A DNA stretch of 64,000 nt from Neoscytalidium dimidiatum. Taxonomy: Eukaryota > Ascomycota > Dothideomycetes > Botryosphaeriales > Botryosphaeriaceae. Position numbers and translations under genes: made by a program. Where the stretch lies: assembly GCA_037367355.1 (NCBI GenBank), contig CM074704.1, positions 1,798,001-1,862,000 of the forward strand. The letters are read 5' to 3'. The notes beneath the pieces are model-generated. The model was not told the DNA's origin and did not search any database. It worked only from the letters and a program-made list of their open reading frames with translations. Of the stretch, positions 33,913-44,588 are shown piece by piece (positions within the stretch are counted from its first letter, which is position 1; each line of letters begins with the position of its first letter).

Positions 33913-35574
33913 ATGTCCATCACAATGGAGAAGAAGCCCAAGAACACCACCCTGGTGCTTGTTCGAATCGACACTTTGACCCCGCCATGCACCCCTTCGC
34001 CAGCTACTAGTCCGGTACGTCCGGCTCGCTCGCTTGCTGTTGCAGCCGGCCACAATCGCAGCAATGCAGCATCAGAATCCCTCCCCCCATCCTTGCTGCG
34101 TCATCCTTTGCATCCGTCTCACTCACATCATACCCACCCGCGCCTCTCGCGAATGCACTCCGCTCCGGTGATGAACTCTCAGTCTGGCAAAAAGCTCAAG
34201 GGTCTCGTTCGCCGATGGACGAGCACCGAGCCAGACACACTCGAAGACGAGGAGGAATCCTTACGAGTACTGGCCGAGTCGACAGTCCCGATCAAGCCGG
34301 ACTACCCCGACGATGACAAACCTCCATATACCAAAGAGGAAGCTCTTGAGATAAAAACGGGCAAGCAGGCTGTGCGTCCTGGGCGCACAGCGAGGCTTAT
34401 CGATCGACTCAAGCGGAATACGTCGACATTGGATCCGCTCAACGAGATCAAAGACAGAGAGGCGCAAGATGCGCTGGTGCGCCCCACGGAGTCGGACGAA
34501 TACCTGCTCCCATCTCCACCCACAACTAAAGACGAGCTCCAGTGTGATCGGCCGGCTTCACGCGAATCCGCCGCCGTCACTTCGGAGTCGGATGAGGAGG
34601 AAAGTGAAGCATCGCCCAGGAACAGCCAACAAGGCCTCCTCGAACGCCAGGATACCGCTGTAGAGCATACCAACAAACATGCACGGCGTCCATCAGCCCT
34701 CGCGACCCTCCTCCGCCGCGCCTCCTTCTTCCACCGCCCGTCCTCCTTCAGGGCAGCCATTGCCACCCCACCACCAAGCAGACCGCACGAGGACGGTATC
34801 AACCCGAAATCCCAACCGCCCTTACCAATCATCGCGGGACCGCGTGACTCGCAGCTGCCGTCTAACCCTAACAGCTCCTCCACAACCTCCACCACATGCG
34901 ACGCCCGCCAAAACCACCACCACCACCACCACCACCACCACCACCATCTCTCTTCCTCCTCCATCGTCACTCCAATGACTCCATCTTCTCGTCTCGCCTT
35001 CCTCAACCCCTTCACCTCCCTTGAGCACTCCCGCCGCGCCCGCGAGGACATCGCCTCGGCGGACGAGTGGTTCGCCTCGCTCGCCAAGAAAACGCCGCTC
35101 CTCTTCACCAACAATGCCGACATCGTTGCCTACCTCGACCTGCCCGGCCCGTCCGACAAGCTAGCCCGCCTGATCGAGGGCCGCGGCTTCTCCGACTGGG
35201 CGGACGAGGGGGAACGGGCGGCAGCGCGGAAGGGGCTGGAGGCTTTTTTCAACCTGTGGGTTGACGGCGCGCTGCTCGATTGGTGTCGGTATCGCGGGTG
35301 GCGGGTGGAGATGGATTGGGGGTTTTTGGTCGCGCAGGAGGGTGAGGGGGTGGGGGTGAAGGAGAAGGGGAGGGAAAAGGAGGCGGAGAAGGGGAAGAAG
35401 GTGGGCGAGGGGAAGAACGCGGGGGAGGGCGATGAGAGGAAGGATTCGGCGGAGTTGAAGAGGGTGTTTGGGAGAGTTGGAGGCGTGTTTTTGAGGAAGA
35501 AGTCGGGTTTGGCGGCGTCGTCGGCGGAGGCGGTGAAGACGGCTGCCGGGAGGGAAGGTATCGTGCATGGGTAG
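33913..35574 (+). CDS. Disordered hypothetical protein with an 11-His tract
   Basis: One frame, 553 aa, starting MSITMEKKPKNTTLVLVRI. No known domain is recognised. Residues 1-330 are Ser/Pro/Arg-rich, with a short basic-acidic segment KKLKGLVRRWTSTEPDT around 93-110. An 11-residue poly-His run (335-345) is coded mostly by CAC. A more ordered, conserved-looking core follows (about 362-468): RLAFLNPFTSLEHSRRAREDI, then TPLLFTNNADIVAYLDLP, and RGWRVEMDWGFLV. The tail is Lys/Glu-rich. The ordered core has the mix of Trp, Leu and Arg expected of a folded domain, so the gene is probably real. The reverse strand is also open through the Lys/Glu tail, which is a composition effect. Function unknown; a poly-His run can bind divalent metals, but nothing here shows that it does. 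Confidence 0.72.
   Translation: MSITMEKKPKNTTLVLVRIDTLTPPCTPSPATSPVRPARSLAVAAGHNRSNAASESLPPSLLRHPLHPSHSHHTHPRLSRMHSAPVMNSQSGKKLKGLVRRWTSTEPDTLEDEEESLRVLAESTVPIKPDYPDDDKPPYTKEEALEIKTGKQAVRPGRTARLIDRLKRNTSTLDPLNEIKDREAQDALVRPTESDEYLLPSPPTTKDELQCDRPASRESAAVTSESDEEESEASPRNSQQGLLERQDTAVEHTNKHARRPSALATLLRRASFFHRPSSFRAAIATPPPSRPHEDGINPKSQPPLPIIAGPRDSQLPSNPNSSSTTSTTCDARQNHHHHHHHHHHHLSSSSIVTPMTPSSRLAFLNPFTSLEHSRRAREDIASADEWFASLAKKTPLLFTNNADIVAYLDLPGPSDKLARLIEGRGFSDWADEGERAAARKGLEAFFNLWVDGALLDWCRYRGWRVEMDWGFLVAQEGEGVGVKEKGREKEAEKGKKVGEGKNAGEGDERKDSAELKRVFGRVGGVFLRKKSGLAASSAEAVKTAAGREGIVHG
34915..34947. repeat. CAC trinucleotide repeat coding for poly-His
   Basis: Eleven CAC/CAT codons in a row inside the hypothetical gene, adjoining CAA AAC. 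It is a likely site of length variation between strains. Confidence 0.9.
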
Positions 35575-38545
35575 TTTTGGTGGTTTGGAGTGGTTGGTGG
35601 ATGGGGGAAACGTAACGGATTGTGGATATACCCCGGGTCTCTCTCTTCTCTCTTGCTCTCGCTTTGAATGGAATATTTGGTTTGCAGCTGGCTGTGGGAA
35701 GTGGTACAAATGACTTTCGATGACGATCGAAGAAAAAAAAAAAAGCCATCTTCTTGAATTTGCACGTGACTAAATGCTTCCCAAGTATGGACCGTATCCT
35801 CGGGATAGGCCTTGCGTCGCTTGGTTCTGCTCTCTTTCAAATGCAGCCACGGATGTGAATCAATGTCTCGTCCTCTCAACGCGAACTGCACTATGCTAAG
35901 GCGGGAACATCCCCTCTCCGCTTTCTATCCTGCCGAAGCGAAACAGGAAATGATCTAATTCGACGCTCAGGTATGTGAGAAGGAAGATAGTAATAGTCAT
36001 CGTTAATGCAGAGAGCACCGGATCATAATTCTCAAGTCATGGCACTGGATAACCGTGTTAGCTCATGGAGAACTTACGAGAACCAAGAAAGTATAGACGT
36101 CTGAGAGATGAACGAGAGACATGGGACAAAACAGGAAGTCGGTCCAGACGGTTTGATCTCTGATTTACAGTCACCTTGCGGTACTGTGACCGCCACTTAC
36201 CTCACGTCCTCTGGCGAACCCGCGAGATATCCTTATCAGGCCATGTGGAGCCAAATCCCCCCCCACCCGTTGGGTCCCCTGTGCCCTCCTTCCGCGAAAC
36301 CCGCGCGCCTGGCATCCGGTTGGCACCCGCAGCCGGCTTTTAGCAACCGGAGTTAACCGCCTGTTCCTTTCCTTTTTTTTTTTTTTTCGCGCTGACCCTG
36401 GACGCATCGCCACGCCCCGACCGCCGGTGACCCACAGCGGAGGAGGGCACCGCTGTGGCGACAACTGACGACCCCAACTGGCCCGACCGTATCTTCTCTC
36501 ACGGCGCCGTTTCGGAAGACGCACCTATACTCTCGCCCGAAAGAGAAGGGACCGGCTTCGACCGGGAGGTGGTGAGAGAATAACAACAGGTAGCCAGTGC
36601 TTTCGCACAGAGGTCTGGGAAACGAATTATGGCAGTGCGTTATGCCCGAGCGTTCTCCTTGGCGATATAGAGAGAGAAATCGCCAAGAGGCCGTCATGGT
36701 GATGTGTATTCGGTGGGAGAAAAGAAAAATAGGGGGAGGTTCGGACAAGCAGAACAATCAAGCATATTTCTCTGGTTCATTAAAAAAAAAGGGGGCGGCG
36801 CGGCGAACAACAAGAAAAGACGGCAACATATCACGGGCGCAGCCGAAAGAAGGTTTTTGGCGCTTGCACACAAGGCATGTTGTTTAATTTACCTCGAGAG
36901 AAAGTAGCGGTGCCGGACGGCAGCGAAAGGAAGGGCGGAGAACCTAATGCTAGCGGGAAAGAGCAATCGTGCGCTGAGCGCTCTGACTGCACTGTGATCC
37001 TTTTCCTTGGGCGTGACGGGCGCTTTGAGTCTGTTTCGTGTGCGAGGGCCGTCTTGCGGCTGGCCCGTGGCCCGTGTGGATGCTAGTTCTTTTGCCGAAG
37101 GAAGAATTGTCGAATATCGATATAAGAGCTTGGACCCTGGTGGAATGATATTCGATAGTCGAGCGCGCCCACGCTTTTTCGCGCTACGGCAATGCAGGAA
37201 TAAAACAAATGATGAGATTGATGAGGGGCGGCAACGGCGTCGACTGTGTGGAGATGGTGTTCAAGAAGCTTTGACCCTTTTTCTTGCCTTCGAGTGGGGG
37301 GTTTTTTCTTTCTTTCTTTGGGCCACCCTCTTGGTGCCGGTGGGAGAAGGACGACTGAGTGGTTGGATGCGGCTCCGCCTCAAAAAGCCGCTCGTGTCCG
37401 TGTTCCCTTGGGTTGGTCACAGGGGTCCAATGATTAGCAGCGCAGCAGGATCCGCGATGCGAGGCTCCTCCGACGTTGCATCGCGAGGGGGGCAAGCTCC
37501 TTACCTGGGCGACTGGTCGCATGGGGTGAAAACAGGCGGTGTCGTCAAGGGAATAGCAGCTATATAGAGCAATTAACGAGAGCGCAGGCATATATGGAGC
37601 GCAATTAAGGCTGTCATCACAGATACATTACTACTTGGGTATCGGCAGCCGCGTCGCCCTCTGGAAGCAGGATCGTTCGGCAGGGCGACCGAGCGGCAGG
37701 CGCCTACCGATGGGCGATGATGCCAGATGCGAGTGGATACGGGGGTTGGTGGTCGGGTCCGTCGCTCGGCGGCGGCGGGGGGGGCTGGCAAGAGTGCTGC
37801 GTGACATGATTCAGGTGAAACAACCCACTCCGCTCCGCTGCTCCCCCCCCGCTCCTCCACTCAACTGATAAGGTTAACGGGCGAACTATACTCGTAAAGG
37901 TATGGAGCCGATGGCTGAATGGGTGGAGAGGAGGCATGGAAAGGGAAAGTCTCCCAGACGCCCGACGATCTTATTTGAGCACCCCGGCACACCAGCTGCC
38001 GCCGGGGGAGCTCCATCCCGGACCACACCAGCACACCAGGGTCGCCGGACGGGTCGCCGGACGGGTCGCGGAAAGCACGGTGTGCAGAATATGGAACAAG
38101 GGTCCTTTATCAGAATTTGTGCAGCCGCTAGCCTCAGGGATCCAGTTCACAGGGTTCTGGTGTGCATACTGACGAATGATGTGCTGCATTTTGCGAGCAT
38201 CTGCTAACTTTTTCCGCCGTGTGCTGCTCTGCACACTTTAGCTTGCTGGAAGGACTGTGTCACACCAGTCCTGCCCCATGCTGAGGGCGCACTGGCTATT
38301 AAAATCCGTATATCTCCGTCAATCCAGTTTTCCTAATTAGTACAAACCCCCCATGCCATGCCGTGGAGAAAGGGAGAGAAGAAGCGGTGCTAATCGCCCG
38401 CCCATGCTGAAAAGCCGCCATGATTCCCGAAAGGATCGTGATGCAGATGATGCCCATACCCGCGACGCCGTGCTGAAATTCAAATATGAGATGCGAGACA
38501 AATTTGTGAAAAAGAACTGGGGTTGCATGGGACTTCGCCTCATGC
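35575..38545. other. 3 kb gene-poor gap between converging genes
   Basis: No conserved protein or RNA was recognised. A poly-T run lies near 36368-36385, poly-A near 35731-35743 and 36781-36790, and a 12-mer direct repeat near 38040-38071. The open frames are scattered and short. The outer parts are the 3' flanks of two convergent genes. Confidence 0.5.
38040..38071. repeat. 12-bp direct repeat, about 2.5 copies
   Basis: The unit GGGTCGCCGGAC occurs about two and a half times in tandem in intergenic DNA. Confidence 0.75.
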
Positions 38546-39263
38546 TTAGAGCAGAACGGCGGCGCCGCCGACAAGGCCGCTAAGAACGATGGCCATGCCG
38601 TACTTGGCGCCAATGTCCAGAGCCAGCGCACCGGCTCCGCTGTTACTGCCGGAGGAATCACCGGAGTCACCATCGCCGAAGCTGTTGAAATTGCTGCCGG
38701 TCGAGCTAGCGGTCGCCGACGCTGTGGAGGCGCTGGTCGTGGTGGTAGTATTGACGCGGGTCGGGTTCTGAGCTCCACACGGGTTCTTCGTGCGACAGTC
38801 ACTGGCGCATTGGTTGTTGCCCGAGCCGCAGTTGCTCACGCAGCGGTTGTTGTTCTCGGTGCAGATGAAGTAGGGCAGGGTCTGGCTGTATTCGGACACG
38901 TTGGGCGTCTGTCCGTTGGCACAGACACACGAGTATTGAAGAGTGTCCTATAGGGTCACAGACGCGTTAGCATGAAAAGCTTGTGACGTTGGTGGCGGGA
39001 TACGAGGGCTCAAACGTACAGCGTCGCAGTCATTGCTCTGAGTCGTGGCGTCGGCGTTCGTCTGCAGGCAGATGAGCGGGCATTGCGAGGTCTGGGCAAG
39101 ACACCACTGGTCTGCACACGGTCAGCGTTGATCTTGCAGCAGCGTTGGGAGAGCTCTGCTTACTTCTGTCCTCAATGGACACAGAATCCGGGTCAATGGT
39201 CTGGGCGGGCGACAGGCCGGCAACGGCGAAGAACACAGCAACGGTGGAGATGGTGGAACGCAT
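38546..39263 (-). CDS. Secreted Cys-rich GPI-anchored protein (DUF7707-like)
   Basis: Three exons: 39263-39164, 39111-39020 and 38947-38546, giving 197 aa. The signal peptide covers roughly residues 1-21 (MRSTISTVAVFFAVAGLSPAQ). The mature part starts TIDPDSVSIEDRNQWCLAQT and holds paired cysteines (QWC, QCPLIC, NDCD, YSCVC, YFICTE, RCVSNC, QCASDC, PCGAQNPT). A Ser/Thr/Gly-rich linker and a hydrophobic end (AIVLSGLVGGAAVLL) after a small-residue site make a GPI signal. The pattern matches the fungal DUF7707 family of extracellular Cys-rich proteins, which are largely uncharacterised and often linked to cell surface or host contact. It would be attached to the outer plasma membrane or wall. 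Exon 2 rests on a GTACGT donor and TGTGCAG acceptor with phase intact. The family call is from memory of the motif pattern. Confidence 0.86.
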
Positions 39264-40946
39264 GGTGGGCAGCTTTAAGCTAGACAATTCCAAAGTATGC
39301 TGAGTGGGAAAAGCGGAAGTCAGCGGGAGAGGAGAATTGGAGCAGGTCCGGAAGGTTTGAAGAACGCGTGAGAGGAATGTGTGCGGAATGCAGCAGCAAT
39401 ATAGCTGACCCCTCTGGCGGGGCCGGGGACGCTGAGACGCTGGGACGCTGGGGCGCACCTTGACTCGTTCTGATCAGCAGATAGCGACAGTGGAATAGAT
39501 GATAAATGAAGAGGTAGCGGTGGAGAAGGGCAGACGGCGAGCGAGCGGCGGTTCAGGGTGCGGACACGCTACTCTCTTTCAAACGCACCAGGCGGGCGGA
39601 GTGATTTATGGAAAGGGAGGAGGCTCAGGCTCGCGGCTAGCTGGTGCACAGACGGAGACGGAGCCATGGCTGGAGAGTGAGATAGATGGTGTGCAGAATA
39701 AGCTCTAGCCCCATCTCCACCAGCCGGCGAAAATAGAAAGCCGCCAGTGCCGTCGGGTCTTATCGCACCACCGCCGGCGCATCGGGAGAGCCATCACGAG
39801 CTGCCTGGATGCTTGGATGAACTTCCGCTCCTCTGCCTGTGCCTCCGGCTCCGGCTCCAGCTCCAGCTCCAGCTCCAGCTCCGGCTGCTGCGGCCGCCTG
39901 CCCCTCGCACCCTTGCCGGAGATCCTTTGTCAATGCTCGCTTAGAGCCAATGGCGGGCAGGTGCTTTTTCCCTCCGCATGTTTCCAGCTGTGCACGAAGT
40001 GGAATGCCGTCGAAGTGCATGTGGTGCCGGGATGCGTCAGAGAGCCGGCGGCGGCGGCGGGCCAATCGTCGCCACGCTTGTCATTTCATGCAGCCTCCAC
40101 GCCTGCCGTCTCCGACTAGCTCGCCAGCCCTCGCCCGGGAGCTACTCGCCAACATGGATGACCGCTCTCGCCCGCAGCAGGATGCCTTATATAATCGGCG
40201 CCGCGCCCGCACGCCGAACACCGTGCATGCAGCGGCTCACATCTGGAAGCCCGTCTGCCATGGCAGCCTGCTCGATCATGCGGGGCGACGACGCTGCCCT
40301 TGGCGTGGCGCTGACACTGTGTGTCCTTGTTCCGCGCTTGGGCCTGACCCGCCTCCTCTTACCACTGCTCCCTCCGCGAGGCCCCGTGATTAGTGGTTGA
40401 GCGGCCAGTTGCTTGGCGCGAGCGAGCCTCTCGTTCTCCACGTCCACGCCGGCCGGCATATGTCCGTACGAGGAGCAGCGTGTCACGCAGCCACTCCAGC
40501 CTCTAGCTGCTGAGCCTAGAGCAGAGGCCCAGCGCATCCCTCCGCCCTGGCCGCGCCCGTGCCCGCCGCCAGAACCCGCTGGAACCGCAGTCGACGGAGG
40601 AATCCTGTGGATGCGGCGCGCGGGCGCGCGGTTCCAGTGCAAAACCGCCATGGTGGCGTCTGGCCGTGTCTGATGTCCTGATGCCGCCCGCTGCCCGCTT
40701 TGGCAACGCGGCGATCACTCACGTGCCGCTGTGGCGTTCTTTTTGCCGCGACCATTCTCCATATTCCCGCCCACTCCGTTGACCGCATTTGCAAACGCAA
40801 ACCACTGACGAGCCTATTGCCGCCCCGCCCCTCAACATCGCCCTTGCCTGCCGCTGCTACTGCTGCTGCCGCTGCTGCTGCCTGCCTGACTTGATCAACC
40901 TCTCGGTCTTACCCCTGGTCGCCGGCTTGCGCTAGTCGTTGGATGG
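39264..40946. other. Divergent intergenic region, repeat-bearing
   Basis: 1.68 kb between the divergent GPI-protein and PX-protein genes. A CAGCTC-type hexamer tract lies at about 39845-39886, and a CTG/CCG-rich stretch near 40852-40888. No gene is supported. Confidence 0.55.
39845..39886. repeat. CAGCTC/CGGCTC hexamer repeat
   Basis: About seven hexamer units alternating CGGCTC and CAGCTC. Open in all frames because six is a multiple of three, so it produces false open frames on both strands. Confidence 0.85.
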
Positions 40947-42127
40947 ATGGAGGCTGCGGGCTCTGAGACTTCCAGCCACCCCACGCAAAACGGCCATGTC
41001 GCTACCCCGGACAGCGGCGAGGCCTCCGCCGCCCATGATCACCACATAGTACCACCGTACTGGTCGGGGCACAAGCGCCGCGATTCCGTCGGTAGCGACG
41101 CCTCGCTCGACGACGATGACAGGCCGGCGCCGATCCGTCTCGAGGACCACACCGTTGAGGGCTCCGACCAGAACAGGGCTCTCTGGGCCAAGCACGTCAC
41201 CATTGATGACTATGTGATCGTGAGCGGTAACGTCCCGGGCATGGGCGACTACGTGGTCTGGAACTGCACGGTGCAGACCCTGGATGTGTGTTTCATCTCT
41301 TCAGCAGCTGTTCGCGCCGATCCGTCTCGAGGACCACACCGTTGAGGGCTCCGACCAGAACAGGGCTCTCTGGGCCAAGCACGTCACCATTGATGACTAT
41401 GTGATCGTGAGCGGTAACGTCCCGGGCATGGGCGACTACGTGGTCTGGAACTGCACGGTGCAGACCCTGGATGTGTGTTTCATCTCTTCAGCAGCTGTTC
41501 CGAGCGTGCAGTCGTGCAGTCGTGCTGATCCTGAGACAGGGCGGCCCCATGAAGATCAGGAAGCGGTATGTGTGGAGATACGTGGTATGACGTCCATGGA
41601 CCTGTCTGATGCAGAAGTAGGTATTCCGAGTTTGACGAGCTGCGACGCCGCCTGGCGCAGACGTTCCCACATGCCGAATCAGCGATGCCCCAGCTGCCTC
41701 CAAAGAGCGTGATCTGTAAATCAATCCCGTCCCGATTGGGAAAGTAGGTGCTGACGATCAAAGCCCGGTTTCGCCCACGTTTCCTAGAAAGGCGGAAAGA
41801 GGGTCTCGCGTATTTCCTCAAGTAGGTTTCCTCTGTCCCTAGCTTTACTGTGCAAGTTGAGCGATACCTGTCAAGGTGGTGGCCAGTGGGTGCTGTTGGA
41901 CAGGTCTAAGACCTTCATTCCCCCAGGCCGCATATCTGGCTGCCCTTATCTACGTACCTAAGCGCCTCCCGGCCGCCATACTCAACCCTTCCCAGCATAT
42001 CCTGCTTGGCATGCACGACATTGCATCCTGCCCACTCAGACAACCCCGACTGACGGCTTCCAGCTGTGTTCTCCTCAATCCCGAATTCTCTTCGTCTCCT
42101 GTGCTCAAGGATTTTCTTTTCTCTTGA
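40947..42127 (+). CDS. PX-domain endosomal protein, Ypt35-like
   Basis: Five exons: 40947-41285, 41540-41565, 41621-41715, 41764-41821 and 42064-42127, giving 193 aa. The PX domain binds phosphatidylinositol 3-phosphate on endosomal and vacuolar membranes; yeast Ypt35 places Vps13 at membrane contacts. The N-terminal ~75 residues are disordered. The PX fold begins HVTIDDYVIVSGN, passes the lipid-binding MKIRKRYSEFDELRRRL (the RYSEF core, spanning the exon 2/3 join), the PPKSVI proline loop, then RFRPRFLERRKEGLAYFLN and CVLLNPEFSSSPVLKDFLFS. Intron 1 is 254 nt because it contains a second copy of the exon 1 end and donor site (187 bp duplication); without that it would be 67 nt. Intron 3 ends in AAAG. 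Intron 4 is 242 nt. Translation survives only if the first of the two donors is used. Confidence 0.82.
41127..41500. repeat. Perfect 187-bp tandem duplication
   Basis: 41127-41313 and 41314-41500 appear identical, base for base. The unit covers the end of exon 1, its donor GTGTGT, and 28 bp of intron. 187 is not a multiple of three, so reading through the first donor reaches a stop soon after entering copy two (near 41345). There is no shared base at the two junctions, so no microhomology. Confidence 0.93.
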
Positions 42128-42950
42128 GATACTGGTCTTATTGCAAGACAGCTCATCTCGTCTGCGCAGGTGATATTTAATGCTGGCGCAGGGCACTAAT
42201 GGTACGGATTCAATGGGCAAGATGATGTTGCCGCGGCTGTCGCAAATATTCTTCGTCGTAGCGGACCACGTGAATCATATTGCCGCCCCAGGGTACGTGC
42301 GGTTTGGCGGGCCTCGGACAGACTGCCTGAACCCTGCCGACTCGGTGGGCGATGAAGCGGCGTGCAGACAGGATGGATGCACAGGCGGTAGCAGGAGCAC
42401 CGGTTTCCAGCAGAGACGGCGGTTGTTTGGGCGTTTTGCAGAAGTGGTGGCCGGGTCTGTCAACTAGTGCGGCGGTGGCCTGTGGGCGGGATGCGATAAC
42501 GAGGGCTCTGGTGCAGCCGCGCCCACGGGAGCAGCACCGTGAGTTCGCAGGACGGAAGGCTTCCCGGCACTGCGTTCGCACGGCGCTGGGTTGCACGTCG
42601 AGGTGCCGCGCGAACCTTATGCTCGCCGTCGATTCGACCCAAGCGGGCGCATACTCCCGCTTGGACGCTCTGACCATAATAACACCGCAATGCTGCTGCT
42701 GCGGCGGCGGCTGTAGATGCAAACCACTGTGTTCCTGGGGCGATCGTGAGCGTGCATGCGACCGTGAGCAGTGAAATGGAGGAGCCCTTGCGAAACGCTT
42801 TCCCTTCGCCTACAGCCACGACCAAACTCAGAAGGGTCCCCTAACACGATCGCGGTACGCCCGAGCTCGCAAGCTTCTACAACGCCCGTCGAGAGCGGTG
42901 ACCCTGAGACAAGAGCAGCAGAAAGATGACCTTGGGGGCCCTGGCAAACA
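42128..42950. other. Intergenic, no gene seen
   Basis: 820 bp between two plus-strand genes. The minus-strand open frames in this GC-rich stretch lack any recognised domain. Confidence 0.5.
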
Positions 42951-44588
42951 ATGGTCAGCTCCTCGCGACCATTGAACCGCTCCTCAAGTGGGCGCTTCAC
43001 ACGTCGAGGTCCTAAAAATATCGCGACCGCCGAGCCAAACGAGAACCACGCAACGCCCTCTGCAGCCGCGTCCGCGTCGCAGGACGCGCTCTCCATCGCC
43101 AGCACGCCCGTCGCGCCGTCCGAGGACGACTCCGCGGCGCCCACGACCGGCCAGACGCTGAAGCTACTGGGCCCCCGCCCGGCGACGAGGAATCGTGGCT
43201 CGTCGCGAAGGAAGGGCGCCACTCCGATCGCCAGCGCTGAGCAACAGCAGCAGCACCCGAGACCTCCGACCAAAGTCACAGTCACACAGCCGCATGGGGG
43301 GCTGGTACAAACGACCAACGGCGTGCAAACACCCCTCGACCTCCGCGACGATGACGTGCCCTCTCAGTCCGCAACGCCCAAACCCGACGCCCAGGGTGGC
43401 CTGCAGGTGCCCACTGGCACATCACAATCTCAGGACAAGCGGACGCTGAGGAGCCAGGACGGTGGCTCACGTCTCAAGAGCGACTTGGCCATATATTTCC
43501 CCAACTACGACGACGTAATTGCTGGCGTCGAGAGGAAGTCAGGTGCGTCGGCGCGTCGCTGTCGTGTTGATATCAAAAACTGACCCCGGCCAGATTTTCT
43601 GGACATCGACGAGCCCATCCACATCGTTGACGAGCCTCTCACCGACCCCGTCCCCGCTCCTGGACCAGTCTATTCTTTTCCTGCATCATCGTCGACGTCT
43701 GAGAAGCGCCGTTCCTCCTTGCTCAATTCCTCCAACAACGCATCCTCCAATCCCGCCTCGACTCTGAACGGGTATAAGCCGTATGCCCAGGTGAATAGCG
43801 GTGTACAAACGGTCGACTTCTCTACCATTGTACGCCACACACCACATCATATAACCAACGATCCTCTCGAGGATGATTTCTTCTTCAAAGCGCACAGGCG
43901 CGCCGAGCGCAAGGAAAAACAACTGCGGAACATAGAAAAGGAAAGGGCGATGCACGAAAAGGTGCAGCTGGAACGTCTTCTAGATGGTTTGCTCGGCCAC
44001 GACTGGCTGCGCGTCATGGGCGTTACCGGCATTACGGACTCTGAAAAGAAAGAGTACGAGCCAAAACGTGACTACTTCATTTCTGAAGTAAGGGCATTAG
44101 TAGACAAATTCCGGTTATGGAAGGAGGAGGAGAAGCGGTTAAGAATTGAGAAGGAGCAGGCTCAACAGGCGAAGGATGAAGACGATGAGGAAGTGGAACA
44201 GAAGGGTGACCGTGCTGAAGAGGATAGTGTCGGTGAAGCTCCCAACTCAAGCGATGTCGATGCCTGGGCGGCACGGCAGTTGCAACAAGAAGCCATATCT
44301 GCAGGCGGTTCCTCTAGCAAGCCACCCAAACCTCGACCACCGCTTCATCCTGTCGTATATCGCCCTCCTTCGCCCGAGAGGCCCTTTACTTCATTCTACT
44401 CCAAGCCTCATCTTCGCGCTGCCGCTATGGGCAAACAGAGGCATGGCCGTAATGTGACGGCCTTTGGACACCCTGTCCCTGAACCTCCCGAAGAGGAGTT
44501 TTCCCTTCCTGATGATTACCTTACGCCTGAAGCATTACGTGCACACGCACGGAAGAAACGACGGATGATGAGAGAGAAGAAGCATTAA
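42951..44588 (+). CDS. SAS4-domain (Something About Silencing 4) protein
   Basis: Two exons: 42951-43542 and 43594-44588, giving 528 aa. The 51 nt intron (GTGCGT to GGCCAG) joins VERKS to DFLDIDEP. The N-terminal ~180 residues are Ser/Pro/Gln-rich. The domain core begins near residue 265 (DFSTIVRHTPHHITNDPLEDDFF), then AHRRAERKEKQLRNIEKERAMHE and LDGLLGHDWLRVMGVTG. It matches the SAS4 domain of the yeast SAS histone H4 K16 acetyltransferase complex, where Sas4 links Sas2 and Sas5. A Glu/Lys-rich coiled-coil tail follows, then PPSPERPFTSFYSKPHLR and a basic end. It is probably nuclear. The role in a filamentous fungus is inferred from the domain; orthology to yeast Sas4 is plausible but unproven. 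It lies 1 kb upstream of TAF2 on the same strand. Confidence 0.82.

Noticed and set aside
35130..35891. Pro/Ser-rich open frames antisense to the hypothetical poly-His gene
   Set aside because: They mirror the Lys/Glu-rich GA-biased end of the sense gene and are a composition effect.
41314..41500. Treating the second copy of the YPT35 duplication as an extra coding exon
   Set aside because: It lacks a usable acceptor in phase and reading into it shifts the frame to an early stop near 41345.
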